Notes under the pieces: model-generated
The model's database searches: none
What the model saw: only the letters and a program-made list of their open reading frames with translations
Told to the model about the DNA's origin: nothing
Position numbers and translations under genes: made by a program
Assembly: GCA_032622095.1 (NCBI GenBank)
Contig: CP136064.1
Span: 250,978,484-251,042,483 of the forward strand
Origin: Siphonodentalium dalli
Taxonomy: Eukaryota; Mollusca; Scaphopoda; Gadilida; Siphonodentaliidae
Direction: 5' to 3'
DNA length: 64,000 nt
Shown: positions 10,387 through 20,544 of the stretch, in pieces
How positions within the stretch are numbered: the first letter of the stretch is position 1
Layout of the letters: every line of letters starts with the position of its first letter

Positions 10387-10767
10387 CCCTTTACCCAACA
10401 AACCGGCCAAATAAAGCTTCAACAGCCTAAAATATCTTCGGTCTGTCTCAATAGAACCATACAAATATGGATATCATTGGAACCGGCTCATTGACCACAT
10501 TGTGATAGTTACAGTTATGCCCTGTGCCAATGCATTCTCTTATATATGCGAGTCGACCATAGGTCGCCTCGCATCTATAAGAGAATGCATTGGCCTAAAA
10601 AAAAATCTTTTTAACACTTTTTACCATTTTTTCTTACATTCTTTAACAATTTTATAATTTTTAATGTGTTAAGCCAATGCATTCTCTTATATAGGCGAGG
10701 CGACCTATGGTCGACTCGCATATATAAGATAATGCATTGGCACAGGGCCCTTCTGTTGGGTAAAGGG
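10387..10767 (-). mobile_element. piggyBac-type MITE, copy 2 (381 bp, inverted)
   Basis: Same family as 8622-9014, in opposite orientation. Ends CCCTTTACCCAACA and TGTTGGGTAAAGGG, with TTAA at 10383-10386 and 10768-10771. Both internal palindromes are present with a few substitutions (GCATCTATAAG in place of GCATATATAAG). It lacks part of the GGCCGGTTTTGGCCGG duplication seen in copies 1 and 3. Confidence 0.85.
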
Positions 10768-10771
10768 TTAA

Positions 10772-11149
10772 AGTTGAATAAAGCATTATAGAAGTTTTAT
10801 TTTACAACACTGATCAATACAGAATGGCCTCTAAATATCTGCATGAAATTACCACATGGCCAGAATTAACTTTTTTAGACAATTCAAATAGCCTAGTTGT
10901 GTGTTGCGAGGTGACAACAAAGGAAAGATATGCCACTTCCGAGGCAGACGATAATAACAGACAATGTGAATAGGTGCTTTGCATGGCATTCAAATCAGTT
11001 CATTGGCTCAAGTTTCCAAATACAGTAATGACTTAGGGCATTACTGTATATGGTACATGTAATTTTATGAAGTTCTGACTGGGTAACTTTATACCATTGA
11101 AAATATAATGCAGGTAGTATATTTTTTAGTTAAAAAATTAAAGGTGACC
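10772..11149. other. No gene; contains a 24-bp solo mariner-type inverted pair
   Basis: AT-rich sequence. The only structured piece is at 11023-11046, CAGTAATG...CATTACTG flanked by TA on both sides, a minimal version of the palindromic MITE at 12578-12788. Confidence 0.45.
11023..11046. repeat. 24-bp remnant of palindromic mariner-type MITE
   Basis: CAGTAATGAC, TTAG, then GGCATTACTG, with TA immediately outside both ends. The outer 8 bases match the ends of the ~211-bp palindromic MITEs at 12578, 20319 and 39641. It may be an extreme internal deletion, or a chance match. Confidence 0.5.
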
Positions 11150-11401
11150 AAGCCTTGAAATAGTGTGTCTGTCATTTGCAGAATGAGGTCCCCAGAGGGT
11201 GAATTTAGTGATGCTACCCCGCATAGCGGGCTAGCATCACCAAATTAACCCTCTGGGGACCTCATTCTGCTTACACCTCAGCAGAATGAGGTTCTCAGAG
11301 GGTGAATTTGATGATGCTAGCCCGCTACGCGGGGTAGCATCACTAAATTCACCCTCTGGGGACCTCATTCTGCAAATGACAGACACACTATTTCAACGCT
11401 T
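11150..11401. repeat. Foldback element, 'GAATGAGG' family, compact copy 2
   Basis: It begins AAGCCTTGAAATAGTGTGTC near 11150 and ends with the near-complement at about 11401. The twin hairpins are as in the copy at 6683, with the same CCCCGCATAGCGGG apex. A plus-strand frame through it is not a gene. Confidence 0.85.
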
Positions 11402-11486
11402 AAAGGTTACATGCAACAGCAACAGTATTCATCATTTGTCTAAAACTTTATTTAATTGGTCGCTGGTTTGGTCAGCAAACACATCC

Positions 11487-11600
11487 CACAAATGAATGAG
11501 GTCTTGAGAGGATGAATTTGATGACACTAGCCCAGTGTGGTGTACATGTAGTGTCACAAAATTTCACCATCCGGGAGACCTCATTCTGAAAATGTCAAGC
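11487..11600. repeat. Diverged half of a 'GAATGAGG' foldback
   Basis: GAATGAGGTC-TTGAGAGGATG on the left and CATCCGGGAGACCTCATTCT on the right form one imperfect hairpin with ACACTAGCCC-type apex sequence. Confidence 0.6.
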
Positions 11601-12066
11601 ATCATTAACAGAAGATGCAGAATGTTAATTCTGTTGAGGTTTCTCGACGACTTGACTGCTTTATCCACAAACAGAAAAGCTCAACAGAAAATGGGGTTAA
11701 AATAGTCGGCCTATCGCATGTCTATACTAATCGGTGTACTACACTAATTATGGGCAAATCTTCTTCTTGTTGGAGCTAAACGGCCACTCACTTTTGCTAT
11801 ATTTATAATTTTATTATTTCAGTTATGAGTACAGGTGTCCACATTAGATGATTAGGCTTGTATTTTATTGGTTCTAAGGTCACTATTTGAGGACAGCTGT
11901 CAAAGGTTCAGAAGAATTCAGACTGTCAACAAGAAGCGGGAATATCAATATCACTAATAATGTTATCAGATACACTATTAGGTTTCAAATAGGGTAACAT
12001 AACTGGGGCCTATTTTGGGAGACTGCAAACCTGATATCATTTTGAATCACATTGGGATACTGAAAA
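11601..12066. other. No recognised feature
   Basis: AT-rich sequence without long frames or recognised repeats. Confidence 0.4.
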
Positions 12067-12500
12067 CTACCAAGCCTGAATTTAGTATGTCTGACATTTG
12101 CAGAATGAGGTCCCGAGAGGGTGACTTTGGTGACGCTATCACACACAATGGGCTAGCATCACCTCATTCTGCTTAGGCCTCATCTTCTGGGAAGTATCTA
12201 TATTCTCAAATTAACATTTGTTTTTAGTTACTTTTTCCCTTTTGTTGAGTTTCTAAATCCCCTAATTTGCAGAAGATAAAATTCATAATCAAGGTGACTA
12301 ATGGGCGAACATCACCAACTGGGGAACTTCAATCTGATCCTAGGTCTCCCATAGCAGTTGAGGCACAAGCAGAATGAGGTCACCAGATAGTGAATTTGGT
12401 TATGCTAGCCTAGCCCCCTGTGCAGGATAGCTTCACTAAATTCAATTTCAGGGGACCTCATTCTGCAAATGTCAGACACACTAAATTCAGGCTTGAAAAC
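12067..12500. repeat. Foldback element, 'GAATGAGG' family, long copy
   Basis: It starts AAGCCTGAATTTAGTATGTC and ends with the complement near 12500. Unlike the compact copies, the two hairpin halves are separated by a middle segment (CCTCATCTTCTGGGAAGTAT ... CTAGGTCTCCCATAGCAGTT) that recurs at 15.7, 16.6, 21.4, 35.9, 42.4 and 45.2 kb. This is probably the ancestral longer form. Confidence 0.75.
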
Positions 12501-12577
12501 TAGCCATTTCCTTGCAGCCGAGATAAACAAAGCTATGTACATTATAACCATCTGTACTAAATTCACATTGACGAGTA

Positions 12578-12788
12578 CAGTAATGCCCTAAATAATCGAC
12601 TCCTTAATCACAAAAGAATTATGGGTAATTTTTCAGGATTTAGTCGGAAATATGGCCTGTTGCCATTCATCGGAAAGCTCTCGGTGAGAGCTTTCCGATG
12701 AATGGCAACAAGCCATAATTCCCTAAATCCTGAAAAATTACCCATAATTAAGCTTTGGTTAAGGAGTCGATTATTTAGGGCATTACTG
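12578..12788. mobile_element. Palindromic mariner-type MITE, copy 1 (211 bp)
   Basis: CAGTAATGCCCTAAATAATC at the left and its complement at the right, flanked by TA on both sides. The whole element is close to one palindrome: the arms include GGAAAGCTCTC / GAGAGCTTTCC and GGGTAATTTTTCAGGATTTA and its complement. TA duplication and CAG ends indicate Tc1/mariner mobilisation. It has no coding. Confidence 0.85.
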
Positions 12789-12789
12789 T

Positions 12790-13176
12790 AGTTCCCTTAG
12801 GAAATGTTCAGATAATAAGTTCATGGACGTTTGTTGATCTAATTATCTGCACATTCCCCAACAATGAGTTAGAATCCTTCTGTACTTGTATTATCCTTTT
12901 GTTTCTTTCTTGTCTGCTTATTTTTCCTGAACATCCATCCAGATGAATAATAGACCATTCCAAGGTATACTTTCATGACTGAATGGGAGAATCCATTTAG
13001 TAAAGTAAGGGTTAAAGCTGGACTTGTCATGCCTTTCTAAACACACTAAATGATACAGGTTACAGTGGAGTAATTATTTCCCATTATTTCCCTCAGTGTT
13101 AATATTGTGGTAAATGAGTACATGTATATACTTTTATTGTTGAATGGGAAATCCATTTAGTAGAGAAAGGGTTAAA
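12790..13176. repeat. Diverged TTAA-ended repeat ('actgaatggga' family)
   Basis: TAGACCATTCCAAGG ... GAATGGGAGAATCCATTTAG ... GGGTTAA recurs at 21.90-21.96, 27.56-27.63 and 39.29-39.37 kb. A second partial copy ends at 13172 with GAAAGGGTTAA. The right-hand GGGTTAA suggests TTAA targeting, as at 21747-21960. Confidence 0.5.
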
Positions 13177-13359
13177 TTCATTTATGTTTAATTTTACACA
13201 CTGATACCTAATTACATGCATACCACTATAGTGGAGATTGTATTTGAATTAAATTGAACTCACGTTAAAGTGGCTGATTGTGGAATCGGCTCTTCAGCTG
13301 TCATCTTATATGAGGTTTGTCATTCATCACCTGTTAAAATAACATCAATCAATGTTTAA

Positions 13360-13575
13360 AGATACAGTAAGCGTTGGCGGTGGGTATTTCTGTTAAGGAA
13401 GTTATATACATCCATTAAAACTGCCATAATAAGAAAGAATATTAAAATTGATATATTTTGTTCTGCTATCAATCATAAATATCGCATAAATAGCAAGTTA
13501 TTGTCAAGATTGTATGCCTTGTTAGTAAACAAAAGCCATATTATGATACAATACAATGCGTAAAGATTATGTCAT
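13360..13575 (-). mobile_element. Partial 'AGGCAC/AGGTAC' TTAA element
   Basis: TTAA at 13356-13359 is followed by AGATACAGTAAGCGTTGGCG, which matches the terminus of the elements at 20545-21038 and 43413-43905. The rest is truncated or diverged. Confidence 0.45.
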
Positions 13576-14400
13576 ACATAAAACGCTCAACACTGGGGAG
13601 ACCCCACTAATTGACACCCTATTGATTTCTTAAAATACACTGATATAGCGCTCGCTAATCCTCACCACTCAAGATTTCAGTGTTGAATAGGTCACTGTGA
13701 AACACTCTCCTAAAAAATTGCCACAGTGTTCACTGTTGAATGTTTTCCTTATCGCTTACTATTTACATGCTGTATATAAACAAATGCTAGGCTCATACAA
13801 AGTGTGTTTTGTGGATAATATCACATTCATACTGGCATTATACTATACGATTAGTATATTCTTGAGAACATTTTCATAATTTGGCATCTGTTATTTCTAA
13901 ATTATAACATACTAGCTGAAACAGGCTCCCAAAGGGAGCTTTTATTCAGCATCTGAGGGGGCACCTTTGACATTTAAATAGGGGACTGCGGCCCCTGTGT
14001 GCATTCACGCACATTTTGACCTTAGACAGAACCGGCCCCTTTGAAGTGATCATTTAAACAGTTATATTTACATACTAAGTGTTGTCATCACTAAATCCAG
14101 CATTCTAATTGGTCGGCGCCCACGTGGCTAGTTGCAATTATTTCTCGGTGAATGCGCAACAGCTAATAACTGCAAGCTCATAACAACATCGATACGTCAT
14201 TTGGGTTTGGAAAGACGAACGCATAATGTTTTGGGCGCATTTGGATTCACGCAGGATTAACTTAATAAATCATCGGGTTTCAATTGTTCCTGTTAACTTT
14301 TGCCAAGGGTGCTATGGGATATTTTGGGCTGGTTTTGTCACGATACACTTTTCGATTTAAGTACATTTACAAAAGTGGCTTTTTCGCTACATGTATATAA
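13576..14400. other. No recognised feature
   Basis: Contains a 60-codon frame and some GC-richer sequence near 13930-14040, but nothing I can name. Confidence 0.4.
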
Positions 14401-14565
14401 ATATAAGGATTAACTGTCATGTGGACTGTTTTTATGGAGATGTAACCGTGAGGTAAGTGGTCATCACTTGTATGTAAAACCCTTCAGGTTTTACACAAGT
14501 TATGACCACTTACCTCACGGTTACATCTCCATAAAAACAGTCCACATGACAGTTAATCCTTATAT
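14401..14565. repeat. Near-perfect 165-bp palindrome
   Basis: The left arm begins ATATAAGGATTAACTGTCAT and the right arm ends with the exact complement at 14565. Arms are about 75 bp with very few mismatches (CATCACTTGT against ACAAGTTATG) and a spacer of about 10 bp around AACCCTTCAGGTT. Such an extended hairpin is either recent or continually corrected. I see no clear flanking duplication. Confidence 0.85.
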
Positions 14566-14599
14566 AATTATACAAACAAACATCACTTTTGCAAGACAT

Positions 14600-15250
14600 C
14601 ACACCTAGGAATGAAAATCAGTATCTTAAATTTAAACCATGCCCCAATTTATTGAAGACTCCAACTCGAATTTCAATTGAAGAAACAACAAAAATCACAA
14701 CCTGACTGACATTCCATTAGAATAAATCTTTACATCCAAATGAACTTTACAATTGCAAACATGACTTGTCTTCACAATCACAATTTTAAGCATGACCCAA
14801 ATCAGGAAAGTCTCCGACAGACTCCAACTAAAATTTCCATTGAAGAAATTCAAAAAATCACAACCTGCCATTCCATCAGAATAAAACTTAACATCCGAAC
14901 AAACTTTACAATTGCCAAACATTGACGTCATGAAATGAAAATCACAATGTCAGCAATTTTAATTATGACCCAACTCGGAATTTGTTAAAAGCTCCAAACA
15001 AATTTCCATTGAAGAAACACCAAAGCTTCACATTCTGTTGGAAAACAAACTTAACATCCGAAAGAACATCTGCAAAAAGTGATGTCTTGAAATGAAGATC
15101 AAATGTGGGTAATTTTAATCATGCACACAACAGGGCATTAATCAAAAGCCTGAACCACTCCAAGCAGAAAAAAATAACAATGATTAGAGCTCGAACCGAA
15201 ATATCCGTGGAAAGTAACACTCAAAAACTAAGCAAGAATTCCCGAAGGTA
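14600..15250. repeat. Diverged tandem repeat, ~165-bp units
   Basis: TTTCAATTGAAGAAAC, TTTCCATTGAAGAAAT and TTTCCATTGAAGAAAC at about 14671, 14834 and 15003 mark units of 163 and 169 bp; a weaker unit continues to about 15250. Each also carries AACTTTACAATTGC or an AACATCCGAA variant. Short frames on both strands follow the repeat. Confidence 0.65.
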
Positions 15251-15616
15251 ACAAGCAAGGTCTCAAATGATATGTCCTCATGATACATCCGTCAAAGTAT
15301 TGTGCTATTGGCATGAGATAAAGTAACGAAGTCTAACAGACCATTAGGAGAGAAACATCGAATTAGCATGGAAATCTTATTCCCTTGAATGTGAATCCCT
15401 GTGTTAAAAATCAATACCTCGTCTGGAGACTCGCTGAGGAAAAGTCGTCGCAGCTACGAGGACACTCGCAAACTTCTCACAAAAACTCCTTATTGCGTTT
15501 CTCTCCACAACAATAAGATCTAACAAGATAGAAATCAGTTCAGCACAATTTGCAAATTTTTATCAAATCACAGCTTCAGACCAGAACTGTCATCAGCCAA
15601 TCAGAATAGCTTTGAG
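15251..15616. other. No recognised feature
   Basis: Unassigned sequence; slightly richer in CG dinucleotides (TCGTCTGGAGACTCGC, GTCGTCGCAGC) than its surroundings. Confidence 0.4.
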
Positions 15617-16085
15617 CAAGCCTTGAAATAGTGTGTCTGTCATTTGCAGAATGAGGTCCCCAGAGGGGGATTTACCTCATAATGCTTAGGCCTTATCTTC
15701 TGGGAAGTATCTATAGTCTCAAAATAAAACATTGTTCTTATTTACTTCTGTTTTTATATCGCCTATTTTGCAGAAGATGATATGATTAATCGAGGTACAT
15801 GTACAAATAATGGGTGATCATCAGAAGCTTCTACTGGAGAACTTCAATCTGATCATAGGTCTCCCATAGCAGTTGAGGCCCATGCAGAATGAGGTTCCCA
15901 GAGGGTGAATTTGGTGATGCTATCAGAGTACGGCAGGCTAGCATCACCAAATTCACCCTCTGGAGACCTCATTCTGCTTAGGCCTCATCTTCTGGTAAGT
16001 ATATATAGTCCCAAAATAACACATTTTTTAGTTTACTTCTGTTTAGTTTTTATATCCCATAATTTGCAGAAAATAAAATGATTAA

Positions 16086-16478
16086 CCCTTTACCCAACAG
16101 AACAGCCCTGTGCCAATGCATTCTCTTATATATGCGAGTCTACCATAGGTCGCCTCGCATATATAAGAGAATGCATTGGCTTAACACATTAAAAATTATA
16201 AAATTGTTAAAGAATGTAAGAAAAAATGGTAAAAAGTGTTAAAAAAAGATTTTTTTTTAGGCCATTGCATTCTCTTATATATGCGAGGCGACCTATGGTC
16301 GACTCGCATATATAAGAGAATGCATTGGCACAGGGCATAACTGTAACTAACACAATGTGGTCAAGGAGCCGGTTCCAATGATATCCATATTTGTATGGTT
16401 CTATTGAGACAGACCGAAGATATTTTAGGCTGTTGAAACTTTATTTGGCCGGTTTTGGCCGGTTTGTTGGGTAAAGGG
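16086..16478 (+). mobile_element. piggyBac-type MITE, copy 3 (393 bp) with visible empty site
   Basis: Ends CCCTTTACCCAACA and TGTTGGGTAAAGGG, with TTAA at 16082-16085 and 16479-16482. Internal palindromes are as in copy 1, one carrying GAGTCTACCATAGG instead of GAGTCGACC. The host sequence is AAAATGA-TTAA-TCAAGGTGAC; the uninterrupted version is at about 15779-15795 (TATGATTAATCGAGG), which supports precise TTAA insertion. Confidence 0.9.
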
Positions 16479-16789
16479 TTAATCAAGGTGACTAATTTGA
16501 GAGAACATCACCAGCTTCAACTGGGGAACTTCAATCTGATCCTAGGTCTCCCATAGCAGTTGAGACCCAAGTGGGCAAGCATCACCAAATTCACCCTCTG
16601 GGAACCTCATTCTGCTTAGGTCTCATCTTCTGGAAAGTATCTATAGTCTCAAAATAACATTGTTTTCAGTTACTTCTGTTGATTTTCTATATCCCCTAAT
16701 TTGCAGAAGATAAAATGCATAATCAAGGTGACAATTAGGTGAACACTGAACATTTTCAAATGAGGAACTGAAATATTGTGAAAACCCTG

Positions 16790-16915
16790 TGCCAATGTAT
16801 TTTTTTATATATGTCAGTCTCCTATAGGGAGCCTCGCATATATAAAAGGATATATATTGGCCTAGCAATATTTCCCTTGACCTTACAAGAGAATCCACTG
16901 GCACAGGAACTTTAA
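16790..16915. repeat. Diverged palindrome related to the MITE payload
   Basis: CCCTGTGCCAATGTATTTTT ... GCCTCGCATATATAAAAGGA ... CACTGGCACAGG is a decayed version of the CCAATGCATTCTC palindrome. It ends close to GAAAGGGTTAA at 16930. Confidence 0.6.
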
Positions 16916-17249
16916 TGCTCCGGTCATGAAAGGGTTAACAAAATATTCTTAACATTGTTTTTAGTTACTTTTTCCCTTTTGTTCCGTTTATATGGCCCCT
17001 AATTTGCAGAAGATTAAATGCATAATTGAGGTGACTAATCACTAATGGGCGAACATCATAGACTTCAAGTGGGAAACGTCAATCTGATTAGAGCTAGGTC
17101 TCCCATAGCAGTTGAGGCCTGAGCAGAATAAGGTTTCCGGAGGGTGAATTTGGTGATGCCAGCCCACCGTGTGGGATAGCTTCAGTAAATTCACCCTCTG
17201 GTGACCTCATTCTGCAAGTGACAGACATACTATATCAAGGCTTGGTTTT

Positions 17250-17737
17250 GAGTATACCCGCTGACACTTGTTCAAACAAAGAAACTTGCCATCTGTGGAC
17301 CGCTTTATGGACCCCCTAAGTATCTTAAGGTCCTTTGTGTAATAATAGTCCTGCAGGCACAAGCAGCAATTCTCAAATAAGTGTTGAATAAGATCAGATA
17401 TCGGTTTTATATTAATAATACTAAGAGCTAACACATGTCACATCATTATATTCAGAAGGTCCCATCAAACATCTGGCATGTCATTACATGTGATTAACAC
17501 TAAGTACCGTACTATAGTACCGATAATTTCAAATGTCGTATTTACATATCCCTCTTTACTCATATTACTACTAATATCATAAAATTATGCAACTGCACAA
17601 TGCAGAAATCCTCTGCTGTTTACAACTCTGCTGTTTTTGTAAACAGCAGGTTAAAATTTATGAATATGATGAATATTCATCTTCAAAGTTGTGTACTTGT
17701 ACATGTGTACCCGGTATATGGTTTGGCCATCTCAGGG
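17250..17737. other. No recognised feature
   Basis: A 75-codon minus-strand frame (17207-17434) has no recognisable motif. A small inverted pair, CTGCTGTTT / AAACAGCAG, occurs at 17628-17649. Confidence 0.4.
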
Positions 17738-17741
17738 TTAA

Positions 17742-17956
17742 CCCTTTGAGTGCCAGGTGCGATTTTTGTATCAACCCATATACCCTGTGCCAATGCATTC
17801 TCTTATATATGCGAGTCGACCATAGGTCGCCTCGCATATATAAGAGAATGCATTGGCCTAACAATTTTACAATTTTAATAATTTATTCTTATATTCTTTA
17901 ACAGACTTATTTTGTAGGTTTAGGAACGATAAGATCGGTCCCTGGTACTCAAAGGG
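17742..17956. mobile_element. piggyBac-type MITE, second subfamily (215 bp)
   Basis: Ends CCCTTTGAGTGCCAGG and CCTGGTACTCAAAGGG, flanked by TTAA (17738-17741 and 17957-17960). It contains one copy of the CCAATGCATTCTC palindrome (17791-17857), shared with the 393-bp subfamily despite different ends. Similar left ends occur at 25797 (CCCTTTCAGTGCCAAG) and in a 60-bp remnant at 36199-36258. Confidence 0.8.
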
Positions 17957-18256
17957 TTAAACGATATCAAATGAGTTGACGTGTTACACCAGTATATAAT
18001 GAAAGAGTGAAATTTCATCACTTGGTTAAGAGAGTACACCGTTCTATCAGCTGATCAACATTTGTTTTGTTAAGTAAGCATGTGTGACTCTGGATAAATT
18101 GTTATTCATACACAGTCCAGCAATTCTTGATTACCTGTTAATTAACAAACTAAAGGTTTCATAGAGATCATTTGACAGGTGATAGCTGACTTGTAGCCTT
18201 GAAACTTTTTGTCCAAAAGTTTGGCCAAATAAAATTTTCTTTGCTCATATTAAAAA

Positions 18257-19755
18257 ACGAGAGGCCGATCACGATCGGCAGATGTTTAACCCATCCCTTG
18301 GCGATAGTAAATTGTTATGATCAGAATCATAATCTTTTAATGTTGAATTATAGAGTATACTGTTATGATCTAAAGTAGTATATGACAAATGTACATAATA
18401 ACCAGTAATAACACAAATTATTGGAATGTATGAGTCAATATAGAAGGGTTAATATAACATCTAAAGCCTGTCACCACTATCATAGTGTAAGCAGTTCTAT
18501 TCATGTTGTTGCAAATTGCCATGTGAGATATCAAAATATTATAATTATTTATTTAATGGAAAAGGTTAAAAGACATGGAATGGGTAAAAGGGGTTAAATC
18601 ACCTATCTCTGCCCTGTTTGATCCAATGTAGTCCCATCATCCAAGGACTTAGAGAGCTCCATTGGTCTAGTTAAATAAATTCACATGGCTAAGTTGTGGT
18701 TAAAAAGATAGCTAAATCAATTTATCCAATAATTCACTAATCTGTGTCTCTTATACAGAGCTAACATATGAGGGCTACCCGGTATAAATAACTCTCAAAG
18801 CAATAAACTATATTGTCTTTTATCTTGCTCACAGAGAAGCAGGTATTCATTAATTGTAAGTTACTTGGGTTATAATCTGGATAATTCTTAGTTTAAAAAG
18901 GGCCATATCTCTGGTATAACAAATTGGATCTAACCCATATTCAAACTCGTTCTGTATTTTGAGTTGAGAAACTCACATACCAAATTTGGTTCCTATCAGA
19001 TGAAAAATGGTTGATTTATCGAAGTACATGTATGTGTGAATTATAGGTCAAAGGACCATAACTCCATTAAAAAAAATCCGATCAAACCCATATTCGAACT
19101 CAATCTGTATGTTGGTCTGAGAAACTCATACACCAAATTTGGTTCCAATCAGATAAAAAATGTTTGAGTTATGGCAGAATTAATGAATTCTAAGTCGAAA
19201 AAGGGCCATAACTCCGTAAAAAAAACTCGGATCAAACCCATATTCGAACTCGATCTGTATTTTGGGCTGAGAAACTCACATACCAAATTTGGTTCCGATC
19301 AGATAAAAAAATGTTTGAGTTATGGCAGAATTCATGAATTCTAAGTCGAAAAAGGGCCATAACTCCGTAAAAAAAAGTCGGATCAAACCCATATTCGAAC
19401 TCGATCTGTATTTTGGGCCGAGAAACTCACATACCAAATTTGGTTCCGATCAGATAAAAAATGTTTGAGTTATGGCAGAATGCGTGAATTCTAAGTCGAA
19501 AAAGGGCCATAACTCTGTACAAAAAAGTCGGATCAAACCCATATTCGAACTCGATCTGTATTTTGGGCTGAAAACCCCATATACAATATTTGGTTTTGAT
19601 CAGGTAAAAAATGTTTGAGTTATCGCATTACACGTAAAGTGTCTACGGACGGACAGACGGACGGACAGACGGACGGACAGACGGACGGACGAACGACGAG
19701 TGGTCAATCCGGACAACGACACTATGTTTACCATACATGGTATGGGTAAACATAA
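18257..19755 (+). mobile_element. Pearl/Helitron-like element B (1.5 kb)
   Basis: The 5' end is ACGAGAGGCCGATCACGATC with hairpin GCCGATCACGATCGGC. The body includes five tandem units of 150-153 bp, marked by GG(G/A)CCATA at 18900, 19053, 19203, 19354 and 19504. An ACGG/ACAG run follows (19646-19693), then GAGTGGTCAATCCGGACAAC and the hairpin CCATACATGGTATGG followed by GTAAACATAA. It lacks terminal inverted repeats and coding. From 18.4 kb on it is nearly identical to the inverted copy at 62766-64000. Confidence 0.8.
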
Positions 19756-19786
19756 AAAGGGGCCATTGGCCAAAACAGCATGAAAC

Positions 19787-20254
19787 CTGCGGCCCTGGGA
19801 ATTAATGAAAATTTTCCTAGGCAATATATTTGCCTAGGTGAAAGAAATCGGCCTAGGCAAAAACAGATTTTACCTAGGCAAATTTGCAACAATATTGCCA
19901 TCTCAAAACAATATGATTCAATAATAACCTGAAATGCTTAGTTATTTTGATGAATATTATTCCCAGGCCACTACTCAACATATATGTTCAATTCCACAAA
20001 TCATCTCCAAAACAAGTTTCCTTATACCGGGTAGCTAGTTAATGGCCCAGTGCCATGGAAACAATTGTAGGACAATATATATAAAGAGTGATTTAAGGAA
20101 GTCATTTCGGCTAAAGAGGTTCTATTTCTGATAGACACAAATCCACTTTAGTAACCCAATGAACTTGTTTTACCTAGGAAATATAATTGCCTAGGCAAAC
20201 TGATTTTGCCTCCGGTTTTTACCTAGGCATTGCCTAGGATAATTCCCATGGCTG
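19787..20254. repeat. Foldback repeat rich in CCTAGG
   Basis: CCTAGG occurs eight times, four between 19817 and 19879 and four between 20171 and 20238, mostly as GCCTAGGCA-type words. The two ends are inverted relatives (CCTGGGAATTA ... TAATTCCCATGG). The middle is unremarkable AT-rich sequence. Confidence 0.65.
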
Positions 20255-20318
20255 AACCTGCTAATGTGTGCAAATATAAACAATCAGGAAGTCCCACTAA
20301 ACATCTGGCATGCCATTA

Positions 20319-20531
20319 CAGTAATGCTCTAATTAATCGACTCCTTAACCACAGCAGAATAATGGGTAATTTTTCAGGATTTAGTTGGAAATATGGCTTG
20401 TTGCCATTCATTGAAAAGCTTTCAGCGAGAGCTTTCCAATGAATAGCAACAAACCATATTTCCGACTAAATGCTGAAAAGTTACCCATAATTCTGCTGTG
20501 GTTAAGGCGTCAATTAATTAGAGCATTACTG
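20319..20531. mobile_element. Palindromic mariner-type MITE, copy 2
   Basis: CAGTAATGCTCTAATTAATC at left and complement at right, with TA on each side. The arms are more diverged than in the copy at 12578 (GAAAAGCTTTCAG / GAGAGCTTTCC). Confidence 0.8.
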
Positions 20532-20544
20532 TACCTGTGATTAA

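Larger units (their letters stand above)
15617..17249. repeat. Composite of 'GAATGAGG' foldback copies with a nested MITE
   Basis: It begins AAGCCTTGAAATAGTGTGTC and ends near 17249 with the complement (ACTATATCAAGGCTT). It holds several rearranged halves and middle segments: hairpin at 15887-15990, middle segments at 15690-15780, 15980-16085, 16483-16560, 16620-16750 and 16960-17110, last hairpin at 17125-17230. A piggyBac-type MITE (16086-16478) is inserted in one middle segment. The array looks like repeated unequal exchange between copies. Confidence 0.7.
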
